Assembly (NCBI GenBank): GCA_902576395.1
Contig: CACGVB010000005.1
Span: forward strand, 1-58,960
Source of the DNA: an uncultured Pelagibacteraceae bacterium
GTDB lineage: Bacteria > Pseudomonadota > Alphaproteobacteria > Pelagibacterales > Pelagibacteraceae
DNA length: 58,960 nt
Direction: 5' to 3'
The notes below the pieces were generated by a model. That model was not told the origin of the DNA, did no database searches, and worked only from the letters and a program-made list of their open reading frames with translations. Positions 1 through 7,545 of the stretch are shown here, one piece after another (the stretch's first letter is position 1; each line of letters opens with the position of its first letter). A program made the translations under genes and the position numbers.

Positions 1-380
1 CAAATAAAGAGGGTTTAGTTGATGGTTTGAAAGAAATTGATGGAGGAGTAACAGTTCATAATGCTTGTCATGCTAGAGCACAAAATATGGGTAATAAGGC
101 AAGAGATATGCTTAAATTAATTCCAAATATTAAATTAGATGTTGTTGAGAGATGTGCTGGTCATGGTGGAACCTTCGGTATTATGAAAGAAACCCATGAC
201 ATAGCAAATAAAGTGGGCAAAACTACCGCAAGCACTGTTAAAAGAAAAAATAATAAGTATATGGCTTCTGATTGTCCATTAGCTGGCAAACATATTAAAC
301 AGTTAGCTGATGATACAAACATTATTAATGATGAAGCTGTGCACCCAATTGAGATAGTCTCAAAAAGTTATGGATTATAG
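1..380 (+). CDS. Fe-S oxidoreductase with CCG-type cysteine domains, C-terminal part (partial)
   Basis: The reading frame is open from the first base, so only the last ~125 residues are present. They show the tail of a GlpC/heterodisulfide-reductase-like cysteine-rich domain: a HNACHARAQ motif, then RCAGHGGTFG, then SDCPLAGKH. These Cys/Gly motifs usually bind an Fe-S cluster or exchange electrons with a partner. Here the usual CC pair is reduced to CAG, as I recall for the branch that travels with DUF3501. The next gene is a DUF3501 protein starting just after this stop, a known pairing, so the two probably act together in a redox function that I cannot define. The N-terminal part lies outside the window. 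The family call is good; the substrate is unknown. Confidence 0.75.
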   Translation, partial: NKEGLVDGLKEIDGGVTVHNACHARAQNMGNKARDMLKLIPNIKLDVVERCAGHGGTFGIMKETHDIANKVGKTTASTVKRKNNKYMASDCPLAGKHIKQLADDTNIINDEAVHPIEIVSKSYGL

Positions 381-381
381 A

Positions 382-975
382 ATGTCAAAAGAACAAAAAA
401 TTATTACAAAAGATGATCTCCTTCCTTTAGATTCATACACAAAGGTTAGAAGACAAATGAGAAAAGAATTAGTTCAGTTTAAAAAAAATAGAAGAGTTCT
501 TTTAGGGCCTTATGCTACATTTTATTTTGAATGTTATGAAACAATGATAGCCCAAGTTCAAGAAATGCTTTACATTGAAAAGGGCGGAGACGAACAAATT
601 GCAGACGAACTTGCAGCATATAATCCTTTAATCCCTAATGGAAAAGAATTAGTTGCCACTTTAATGTTTGAAATAGACAATCCAATTATAAGAGCAGAGT
701 TTCTTGGAAAGTTAGGTGGAGTAGAAAATAATATATTTATTAAAGTTGGAGGCGAAAAAATTTATGCAGTTCCAGAAATGGATGTTGATAGAACTTCAGA
801 GGATGGAAAAGCATCTTCAGTTCAATTTATACATTTTAAATTTTCAGACGATCAAGTAAATAAGTTCAAAGACCAAAATAATTCAATTGAAGTAGGTATT
901 GATCATAAAGAATATTCACACACAACTAAATTTTCGGAAGATAATATTAAAGCTCTTTCTGCAGACTTTAATTAA
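382..975 (+). CDS. DUF3501 family protein
   Basis: About 197 residues, soluble, with no signal peptide or membrane segment. It has the DUF3501 layout: an N-terminal ITKDDLLPLDSYTKVR stretch, then RRVLLGPYATFYFE, a MLYIEKGG segment, and a C-terminal half with FIHFKF-like strands. I chose the ATG at 382 because homologues begin shortly before the (I/L)TxDD motif. An in-frame ATG at 370, inside the end of the upstream gene, is the alternative. The gene follows the Fe-S oxidoreductase at 1-nt spacing and is surely cotranscribed with it. Its 3' end overlaps the convergent SH3 gene by 8 nt. Family function is not established; association with Fe-S/rubrerythrin genes suggests a redox or oxidative-stress role. 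Confidence 0.8.
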   Translation: MSKEQKIITKDDLLPLDSYTKVRRQMRKELVQFKKNRRVLLGPYATFYFECYETMIAQVQEMLYIEKGGDEQIADELAAYNPLIPNGKELVATLMFEIDNPIIRAEFLGKLGGVENNIFIKVGGEKIYAVPEMDVDRTSEDGKASSVQFIHFKFSDDQVNKFKDQNNSIEVGIDHKEYSHTTKFSEDNIKALSADFN

Positions 976-1423
976 CGATACCCCAAATTTTGTCATCTTT
1001 CAAAATCCAACCTGAGTAATCGCCCGTACTTATATTACACCATTTTTCTTCGCATTTAATAACTTTTAAAAGACGACCCTTATCCAATTTTGCCAATGGT
1101 TTTGAATATTTCGTAGGTTTTCTAAATAGAATTTTTTTAGATTTGGTGATTATAGAACGTGAATTCCGCAATTGTGAAATATGGATCCAACCACTATTTT
1201 TTTTATGATCAATAACTCTTCTGAAATTTTCTTTTTTATCGATCACTTTTAGAGGTAATTCTATCTTTCTATAAACATATTTAATTGGATAATCAAAGCT
1301 TGGACCGTATCTAACATTTACTTTTTTATTTTTTAGCATCAGAAAATAATTATTTTCTTGTGCGAAAGATGAAAATTGTAAAAGAAAAAAAAATGAAAGT
1401 ATTAAACATTTTCGCATATACAT
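968..1423 (-). CDS. exported bacterial SH3-like domain protein
   Basis: A 151-residue protein with an N-terminal signal peptide (hydrophobic run ILSFFFLLQFSS, then FAQ as a likely cleavage site). The mature part holds two SH3b-type repeats: one around VNVRYGPSFDYPIKYVY ending in GWIHISQL, and a second ending in SGWILKDD. This is the RG/GP-S-x-PI pattern of the SH3_4 family, usually periplasmic and thought to bind peptidoglycan or peptides. The start is ATG 1423; ATG 1417 (two codons later) gives an equally good signal peptide. It overlaps the end of the MoeB/ThiF gene by 22 nt and is last in the minus-strand run. The precise role is unknown. Confidence 0.7.
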   Translation of the reverse strand: MYMRKCLILSFFFLLQFSSFAQENNYFLMLKNKKVNVRYGPSFDYPIKYVYRKIELPLKVIDKKENFRRVIDHKKNSGWIHISQLRNSRSIITKSKKILFRKPTKYSKPLAKLDKGRLLKVIKCEEKWCNISTGDYSGWILKDDKIWGIVN

Positions 1424-2151
1424 CCTTTTCTTTTTCTAAATAATACTTTTCTAAATTTAAGATTTAATAAATCTATTATTAAAATATGGGAATTTAAATT
1501 TTTACCAACATTTAAAATTGCTTTCAGAACCTCATTGGCCTGTAGGCTACCTGTAATAACTGCCGTTGATCCCAATATACCATCTGTTTCACAATCCAAA
1601 ACTCCTTCTGCTGGTTCACCTTGGTAAAAACATTTTAAACAGGGACTTTTTTTTAAACTAAAATCAAATGTAAAAATATGTCCTTCAAATTTACTTATAG
1701 CTCCAATAATAAGTTTTTTTTTATATTTTAACGAAAATTTATTTAAAAGAAATTTTGCTTTAAAATTATCTGTACCATCAACAATAACATCATACTTTTT
1801 CAGAATTTTTCCTAAATTTTTCTCGTCTGCTTTGTTCCTATAAATTTTAACTTTTACTTTTTTGTTAATTTTACTTACTTTTTTCTTTAAAATATTAACT
1901 TTATATTTTCCAACATCATCAGCAGTGAACATAATTTGCCGGTGTAAATTTGATAAACTAACTTTGTCATGATCCATAATCCCAATTATGCCAACACCTG
2001 CTCGTGAAAGTAAATCAATCACTGGTGACCCTAAACCACCACATCCAACAACAAGAACTTTGGAATTTTGAATTTTTTTTTGACCTAAAATCCCAACTTT
2101 TTTTAAAATAATCTGTCTTGAATATCGCTCGAGGTCTTTGTTACTAAACAT
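1402..2151 (-). CDS. moeB: MoeB/ThiF family sulfur-carrier adenylyltransferase
   Basis: A 249-residue E1-like enzyme that adenylates the C-terminal glycine of a small sulfur-carrier protein (MoaD or ThiS). It has the nucleotide-binding loop VVGCGGLGSPVIDLLSRAG near residue 35, the catalytic segment SNLHRQIMF, VDGTDNFKAKFLLN, and a CLKCFYQGEPAEG motif carrying the first zinc CxxC. The usual second CxxC near the C-terminus appears as CIC, so the zinc site may be altered. Length matches MoeB. It starts 3 nt after the dut stop and is translated in the same minus-strand run. MoeB and ThiF cannot be separated from sequence alone; with no molybdopterin or thiamine genes here the symbol is tentative. 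Confidence 0.75.
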   Translation of the reverse strand: MFSNKDLERYSRQIILKKVGILGQKKIQNSKVLVVGCGGLGSPVIDLLSRAGVGIIGIMDHDKVSLSNLHRQIMFTADDVGKYKVNILKKKVSKINKKVKVKIYRNKADEKNLGKILKKYDVIVDGTDNFKAKFLLNKFSLKYKKKLIIGAISKFEGHIFTFDFSLKKSPCLKCFYQGEPAEGVLDCETDGILGSTAVITGSLQANEVLKAILNVGKNLNSHILIIDLLNLKFRKVLFRKRKGCICENV

Positions 2152-2154
2152 TTA

Positions 2155-2592
2155 CTATTTTCCAGTAGACCCAAATCCTCCAGACCCTCTGATTGTCTCT
2201 GGTAATTCATTTGTTTCTTCAATTTCTACTTTTAAAATAGGCATTAAAACCATTTGAGCAACTCTATCTTCATCATTGACAGTAAATTCATCTTTACCAT
2301 GGTTAAATAAAATAATTTTTAGCTCTCCTCTATAATCACTATCAATTGTACCCGGTGTATTTAGTACGCTTATACTTGATTTTGCGGCAAGACCAGATCT
2401 TGGTCTAATTTGAACCTCTGTATCTTCAGGAATTGCAATTGCAATACCTGTTGGTATCAATTTCGACTCATTTGGTTTGATTGTTACAGGTTCAGCTACA
2501 CATGCCATCAGATCCATACCCGAAGATCCACTAGTTTTATAACTTGGAAGTTTTGCTTTTTGGTTAAGTCTCTTAAATAAAACCTTTACCAT
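2155..2592 (-). CDS. dut: dUTP diphosphatase (dUTPase)
   Basis: A 145-residue trimeric all-beta dUTPase that hydrolyses dUTP to dUMP and PPi, keeping uracil out of DNA and supplying dUMP for dTMP synthesis. All five family motifs are visible: SGMDLMA (1), RPRSGLA (2), GTIDSDYRGE with the catalytic Asp and Tyr (3), DRVAQMVL (4), and the glycine-rich C-terminal RGSGGFGSTGK (5). Length is standard. It lies 3 nt downstream of coaBC and 3 nt upstream of the MoeB gene; dut next to coaBC is widespread in proteobacteria. Confidence 0.96.
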   Translation of the reverse strand: MVKVLFKRLNQKAKLPSYKTSGSSGMDLMACVAEPVTIKPNESKLIPTGIAIAIPEDTEVQIRPRSGLAAKSSISVLNTPGTIDSDYRGELKIILFNHGKDEFTVNDEDRVAQMVLMPILKVEIEETNELPETIRGSGGFGSTGK

Positions 2593-2595
2593 TGA

Positions 2596-3786
2596 TTAAT
2601 TAAGCTCAGAGATAACCCTATCCACTATCTCAGATGCTATTAAAGATTTGTTTTTCTTTAATAACTTTTCACTTTCTTTATTTTTATAAAATATAGAAAC
2701 TTCATTATCATCTGAATCAAAACCTATTGTTTTATCAGAAATATCATTTGCAATAATCCAATCACAATTTTTTTGGTCTAATTTTCTCTTTGAATTCATT
2801 TCAAGATTTTGTGATTCTGCTGCAAATCCAATTGTAATCTTTGGTCTAAGTGAATTATGATTTGATATGTTTGACAAAATGTCAATATTTTTTTCTAACT
2901 TAAGATCCAAATTTTCGCTTTTTTTTATTTTTTCACTATTGATCTCTTTAACTTTAAAATCTGCTACTGCTGCATTAAAAATAGCAACATCAGTTGGTAG
3001 ATTTCTGAGAGTTTCTCTAAACATTTCTTCTGCAGTTTTAACTGAAATAAATTTAACTCCCTCAACTGGATCTAAATTTGTTTCTCCAGAAATAAGCGTT
3101 GTTTCAAAACCATTATCTCTTAACGATTTAGCAATTTCATAACCTTGTTTTCCACTTGATTTATTAGTTATAAATCTTACTGGATCTATAAACTCTTTAG
3201 TAGGTCCAGCTGTAACTAATGCCTTATATTTTTTATTTTTTTCAATATTTTTAAAATAATTTTCTATAGTTTTTAATATATATGATGGTTCTGACATTTT
3301 GCCTTTTCCATACTCTCCACAAGCCATATCTCCAATTTCAGGGCCAATTATCTTATAACCGTAACTTTTTAATTTTGATAAATTATCTTTAGTTGATTTA
3401 TGTTCCCACATTCTGACATTCATAGCTGGGACTAAAAACACTTGTTTATCAGATGCTAAAACGACAGTGCTAGCTAGGTCGTCGTTTAAGCCATAACTTA
3501 ATTTTGAGATTGTATTTGCTGTTGCAGGCACAATTAAAATTAAATCTGCCCATCTAGAAAGTGAAATATGATCCATTTCAGCCTCATTTTCTGCACTGAA
3601 TATGTCTTCATATACTTTTTCTTGCGAAAGTGATGAAATAGACAGAGGTGTTACAAAATTTTTACCACTCTTTGTAAGTATTGTTTTAATGCTTACATCT
3701 CTTTTTTTTAAACCTCTTATCACTTCTAAGCTTTTGTAAGCAGATATTCCACCACATATGATTAGAAGTATTTTTTTATTTTTCAT
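2596..3786 (-). CDS. coaBC: bifunctional phosphopantothenoylcysteine decarboxylase / phosphopantothenate-cysteine ligase
   Basis: A 396-residue two-domain enzyme for two consecutive steps of coenzyme A synthesis. The N-terminal FMN-dependent CoaC half begins with the flavin-binding CGGISAYKS and carries the PAMNVRMW motif and the substrate clamp GDMACGEYGKGKM with its conserved Cys. The C-terminal CoaB half starts near residue 185 with VTAGPTKEFIDPVRFI, then NKSSGKQGYEIA and AAVADF, and joins cysteine to 4'-phosphopantothenate using CTP. It sits between ubiB (8-nt gap) and dut in one tightly spaced minus-strand operon. Confidence 0.96.
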   Translation of the reverse strand: MKNKKILLIICGGISAYKSLEVIRGLKKRDVSIKTILTKSGKNFVTPLSISSLSQEKVYEDIFSAENEAEMDHISLSRWADLILIVPATANTISKLSYGLNDDLASTVVLASDKQVFLVPAMNVRMWEHKSTKDNLSKLKSYGYKIIGPEIGDMACGEYGKGKMSEPSYILKTIENYFKNIEKNKKYKALVTAGPTKEFIDPVRFITNKSSGKQGYEIAKSLRDNGFETTLISGETNLDPVEGVKFISVKTAEEMFRETLRNLPTDVAIFNAAVADFKVKEINSEKIKKSENLDLKLEKNIDILSNISNHNSLRPKITIGFAAESQNLEMNSKRKLDQKNCDWIIANDISDKTIGFDSDDNEVSIFYKNKESEKLLKKNKSLIASEIVDRVISELN

Positions 3787-3794
3787 GTGAAGAA

Positions 3795-5363
3795 TTAAAA
3801 TACCAATAGGGTTAAAATTACAAGAGATAATAAGCCAATAATAGACTGGTTTCTAAATGACTTCATTTCTTCTTTTTTAGTATTTAATTCATTATAAGAG
3901 TTTGAACTTTGAGGTATTTGTCCACTTGCAAGGTAATTAAGGGCTTGGTTTGCTTTATCCATTACCTCAGGTAAATTTGGAAGACGTTTTAATACTTCGA
4001 CAGAGTCTTTTAATGTTTCATTAATCGAATTTATAGGATCTTTAGTTTCTTTTAGCCATTTTTCTAGAACAGGTTTGGATGTTTCCCATATGTTTGTTTC
4101 AGGGTTTAATCTTCTTGCAACTCCTTCAACTACTACCATTGTTTTTTGTAACATAAGTAACTGAGGTTGAGTTTGCATATTAAATTTTTCAGTAACATCA
4201 AAAAGTTGTTTTAGCAGTTTACCACCTGAAATATTTTTTATGGAGTGACCAAAAATTGGCTCACCGATTGACCTTAATGCTTGAGCAAGATCATTGACTG
4301 GTACATTATTTGGGACTAGTCCTGCTGCGAGATGCACCTCTGCAACTTTTTTATAATCTCTTTGTATAAAACCAAATAAAATTTCAGCTAAAAATTTTTT
4401 ACTAACATTATCTAGCCTTCCCATGATACCAAAATCAATAGGAACAATTTGACCACTTTCATTTACAAAAATATTTCCTTGATGCATGTCTGCATGAAAA
4501 AAACCATCTCTTACAGCATGTCTTAAGAAATGTTGAATTATATCAGTGGCAATTTTTTTTGTATCAATTGATCTTTTCTCTAGCTCTTCTGTCTCTCTAA
4601 TAGATACACCGTCAATCCAATCAAGGGTCATTATATTTTCGCTTGTATAATCCCAATAGATCTTAGGAACTTCAAAACCTGCATCATTTTTGGTATTTTC
4701 TGCGTATTCATTAGCTGCAGCAGCTTCAAATCTTAAATCCATCTCAAGACTGGTAATTTCTTTCAATAAAAAAACTACTTCAACCAACTTTAATCTTTTA
4801 GTTTTTTTGATTAGTGACTCAATAATATAGGCAAAAAGCATCAAAGCATCTACTTCTTCATTAAAGATCTTTTTAATATTCGGTCTTAGTATTTTTATTG
4901 CTACATTTTTAATAACTCCACTATCGTTTATTTGAGCTTTATGTACTTGAGCAATAGAGGCAGCTGCAACTGGTTCACTAATATTAATAATAGAATTATA
5001 TAGTTCATCACCTAAGTCTTTTTTAATCATTTCTTTAGCTTTTGATTGTGGAAAAGGTGGAAGTTTGTCTTGTAAATTTTCTAGCTCTTTTGATAATTTA
5101 TCTCCTATTATATCAGGCCTTGTCGCTAAAAATTGGCCAAGTTTAATAAATGTTGTGCCCATAGATGCCAGAGAATTTGATAATTTTTCGCCTTCATTTA
5201 AATTATCATGTGATTCATCTTTTTTTGTAAAAGAAAAGGAAAGTAATTTAAATATTACACTTATAAGTAAAGGTGGTTTGTTAAATTTTGATACAATACT
5301 TAAAACATCAGACTTAGCGAGTTTTCTACCAAGTTTAAATAATGTAATTAATCTTTTTAACAT
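3795..5363 (-). CDS. ubiB: UbiB, ABC1/ADCK-type atypical kinase for ubiquinone biosynthesis
   Basis: About 522 residues, needed for ubiquinone synthesis, probably as a membrane-bound ATPase/lipid-handling factor. The family signatures are all present: the KxGQ motif in FIKLGQFLATRPD, the Ala-rich loop AAASIAQVHKA replacing a canonical P-loop, the catalytic HADMHQGNIFV, and IDFGIMG (DFG). A single C-terminal membrane helix (SIIGLLSLVILTLLVF) matches UbiB. I start it at ATG 5363, whose A is shared with the ubiE stop (TAATG coupling); the upstream in-frame codon at 5375 is only TTG. With ubiE upstream and coaBC downstream it forms a conserved alphaproteobacterial block. Confidence 0.94.
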   Translation of the reverse strand: MLKRLITLFKLGRKLAKSDVLSIVSKFNKPPLLISVIFKLLSFSFTKKDESHDNLNEGEKLSNSLASMGTTFIKLGQFLATRPDIIGDKLSKELENLQDKLPPFPQSKAKEMIKKDLGDELYNSIINISEPVAAASIAQVHKAQINDSGVIKNVAIKILRPNIKKIFNEEVDALMLFAYIIESLIKKTKRLKLVEVVFLLKEITSLEMDLRFEAAAANEYAENTKNDAGFEVPKIYWDYTSENIMTLDWIDGVSIRETEELEKRSIDTKKIATDIIQHFLRHAVRDGFFHADMHQGNIFVNESGQIVPIDFGIMGRLDNVSKKFLAEILFGFIQRDYKKVAEVHLAAGLVPNNVPVNDLAQALRSIGEPIFGHSIKNISGGKLLKQLFDVTEKFNMQTQPQLLMLQKTMVVVEGVARRLNPETNIWETSKPVLEKWLKETKDPINSINETLKDSVEVLKRLPNLPEVMDKANQALNYLASGQIPQSSNSYNELNTKKEEMKSFRNQSIIGLLSLVILTLLVF

Positions 5364-6067
5364 TATATTTTCCAACCAGAATGAATAGCTACTATTCCAC
5401 CAGATAGATTTCTATATGAACAATTTTTAAAATTATTTTGTTTCATTAAATCGATCAATTCTTCCTGATTAACAAATTCTTCTATACTTTTTGTCAAATA
5501 TTCGTACGGGTCTTTATCCCCAACAACTGCCTTTCCTATATGTGGAATTAATTTTGAATAATTTTTATATAAAAAATCTAAATTAGAATTTTGAATTTTT
5601 GAAAATTCTAAACACATATATCTTCCACCAGGTTTAAGAATTCTGTGAGCTTCTGATAAAGATTTATTTAAATTTTTTGTATTTCGCAAACCAAAACTAA
5701 TTGTATAAAAATCAAAAGTATCATTTTTGAATGGCAACTTTTCTGCCTCTGCAACAACCCATTTTATATTTTTATAATTGCTAAGTCTTTTTTTTCCTTT
5801 TTCAATCATTTTAACGTTCGAATCTGAAGAGAAAATTTCTCCATTTTTATCTGTATTATCTAAAAATAATTTTCCTAAATCACCAGTTCCACAAGCAACA
5901 TCTAAATACTTTTTGTCTTTTGTTGGACTCATCCAATTCATAAGGTTTTTTTTCCAAATCCTATGAATTCCAAAGGACATAAAATCGTTCATCAAATCAT
6001 ATTTATCGTATACTTTATTAAATACTCCTTCGACGAGACCCGCTTTATTTTGAAGATTTTGTTGCAT
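5363..6067 (-). CDS. ubiE: UbiE, ubiquinone/menaquinone C-methyltransferase
   Basis: A 234-residue class I SAM-dependent methyltransferase that adds the ring C-methyl group in ubiquinone synthesis. SAM-binding motif I is DVACGTGDLGK near residue 57. It is followed by the UbiE markers FGLRNTKNLNKSL and LKPGGRYMCLEFSK, and the N-terminal VFNKVYDKYDLMNDFMS is typical. Length is normal. It is first in the minus-strand operon ubiE-ubiB-coaBC-dut-moeB and diverges from mutM over only 33 nt. Its stop overlaps the ubiB start by one base. Confidence 0.96.
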   Translation of the reverse strand: MQQNLQNKAGLVEGVFNKVYDKYDLMNDFMSFGIHRIWKKNLMNWMSPTKDKKYLDVACGTGDLGKLFLDNTDKNGEIFSSDSNVKMIEKGKKRLSNYKNIKWVVAEAEKLPFKNDTFDFYTISFGLRNTKNLNKSLSEAHRILKPGGRYMCLEFSKIQNSNLDFLYKNYSKLIPHIGKAVVGDKDPYEYLTKSIEEFVNQEELIDLMKQNNFKNCSYRNLSGGIVAIHSGWKI

Positions 6068-6100
6068 ATAAATTATATTAAAACACTAATATAGTATGAA

Positions 6101-6968
6101 ATGCCTGAATTACCAGAAGTAGAAATCGTCAAACAATCTTTGAATAAGAGTATTACTGGAAAGATTATTAAAGACATATTAATAAAAAATAGAAATTTAA
6201 GATTTAAAATCCCAAAAAATTTTGAAAAAAATATTGTAAAAAAAAAAATTGTAAAAGTAGATAGGTTTTCAAAACATTTAATTCTTAAATTTGAGGATAG
6301 TTCTAATTTAATGATACATCTTGGGATGTCAGGAACTATTCATTTAATTAGTAAATCTAGAAAAAAGAATTCCATAACAAACACTAGTTTTTATCATTCT
6401 CCATTATTACCAAAAAAAGCATAATCATGTAGAAATCAAAATTGATAACTTTAAGTTAATTTATAATGATCCAAGAAGATTTGGTTATTTTTCTTATTTT
6501 AAAAATGATGAAGAAATAAATAATAACTTTAAAAAATATGGGCCAGAGCCTTTTGACCCATTATTTGATAAAAACTATATTTTTAATTACTTTAAAAATA
6601 AAAAAAAAAATATTAAGAATTTTTTAATTGATCAAAATTTTGTCTCAGGAATTGGTAACATTTATGCAAGTGAAATATTGTTTTTATGTAAGATTATACC
6701 ATCTAAAGAGGTAAGTTTACTTAGTTTAAATGATTGTCAAAAAATTTCTCATTTTTCAAAAGCAGTTTTAAGGAAAGCAATTGACAAAGGAGGATCGAGT
6801 ATTAGGGATTTTATGAATACAAGTGGAGACCAAGGTTCTTTTCAAAAAAATTTTAATGTTTATCAAAGAGAAAATAAAAAATGTTTAAAATATAGTTGTA
6901 AAGGGATAATACAAAAAAAATTTATTTCAAATAGGTCTAGTTTTTTTTGTAATTTATGTCAAAAATAA
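6101..6968 (+). pseudogene. mutM: formamidopyrimidine-DNA glycosylase (MutM/Fpg), split by a one-base frameshift
   Basis: Two adjacent frames together give a full Fpg, the glycosylase/AP-lyase that removes 8-oxoguanine. The first frame (6101-6424) starts with the catalytic MPELPEVE and runs through DRFSKHLILKF and MIHLGMSGT. It then meets a stop at 6422-6424, just after an A7 run at 6412-6418. Dropping one A continues without interruption as KKHNHVEIKIDNFKLIYNDP-RRFG and on through the H2TH segment DQNFVSGIGNIYASEILF, ending in a zinc finger (CLKY-SC, CNLC) at 6968. The second half stays open, so there is exactly one lesion. It could be a sequencing or assembly error in a homopolymer, a recent inactivation, or a gene rescued by transcript slippage; a -1 ribosomal slip would not restore the frame. 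Confidence 0.85.
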
Positions 6969-6980
6969 ACAATTATTGTA

Positions 6981-7009
6981 TTGACCCAATCATTATCTGA
7001 AGATATACA
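6981..7009 (+). promoter_or_regulatory. candidate sigma-70 promoter for rpsT
   Basis: TTGACC at 6981-6986 and TATACA at 7004-7009 are separated by exactly 17 nt. A transcript would start about 7015-7018, next to the rpsT ATG at 7019, so the mRNA would be leaderless or nearly so. No Shine-Dalgarno sequence precedes that ATG, which fits. This is inferred from sequence only. Confidence 0.5.
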
Positions 7010-7018
7010 CTCACGCTT

Positions 7019-7279
7019 ATGGCGAATACAAAATCAGCAATTAAACGTACTAGAAAAATTAAAAGGCAAACAGCCGTTAATAGATCAAGAAAGAGTCGTT
7101 ATAGAAGTGCAATGAAAAAAATGAATTCTATAATTGAAAAAAAAGATAAAAAAGAAGCATTAGCATTCTTACCAAGGCTAAATTCTGAATTGATGTCAAT
7201 TGCAAAAACTGGAGTAATTAAAAGACAAAACGCCTCAAGGAACGTGTCAAGGATTACAAAAAAAATTAATTCTTTATAA
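7019..7279 (+). CDS. rpsT: 30S ribosomal protein S20
   Basis: An 86-residue, very basic S20, which binds 16S rRNA early in small-subunit assembly. It begins MANTKSAIKRTRKIKRQ and has the usual helical layout and length, ending with KRQNASRNVSRITKKI. It lies between mutM and dnaA, a common alphaproteobacterial arrangement. It has no recognisable Shine-Dalgarno sequence; the putative promoter -10 element ends only 9 nt before the start codon. Confidence 0.97.
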   Translation: MANTKSAIKRTRKIKRQTAVNRSRKSRYRSAMKKMNSIIEKKDKKEALAFLPRLNSELMSIAKTGVIKRQNASRNVSRITKKINSL

Positions 7280-7545
7280 CAACCTCTAATAAGTAAAAAT
7301 TTCTTTTAATACAACTTAAACGTACAATTTACTAATTAATTACTACATCTAAAAGATTAATTTTAAAAATTACTAGATATAGATTTAGTAAAATATTAAT
7401 TTTAAATTTCTTACCCCATTAAGTTGAAAAAATATTTTTCAAAAATTCAATCTAGGATTTATTCAATCATAAATTTTATTTTTTTTTGTTTTTACAAATA
7501 AACTTATTGCAATAAATTTGCATAAGTCTTAAGTGGAATTCTTTC
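7280..7545. other. A+T-rich rpsT-dnaA intergenic region, candidate dnaA control region or origin
   Basis: A 266-nt gap, the longest in the window, with no plausible gene. It contains a direct repeat of ATTAATTTTAAA (7356-7367 and 7395-7406), an 8-bp inverted repeat TTGAAAAA/TTTTTCAA with a 3-nt loop (7424-7442), and a perfect 12-bp palindrome TTATTGCAATAA (7504-7515). There is also one DnaA-box-like 9-mer: TTTGCATAA at 7517-7525 reads TTATGCAAA on the other strand, one mismatch from TTATNCACA. No perfect DnaA box was found. The elements close to dnaA look like operator or promoter structure; origin function is only a possibility. Confidence 0.35.

Noticed and set aside
6411..6424. Programmed -1 ribosomal frameshift at the A7 run in mutM
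   Set aside because: A -1 slip leads to a stop within a few codons (AGC ATA ATC ATG TAG); only loss of one base or a +1 shift restores the Fpg frame.
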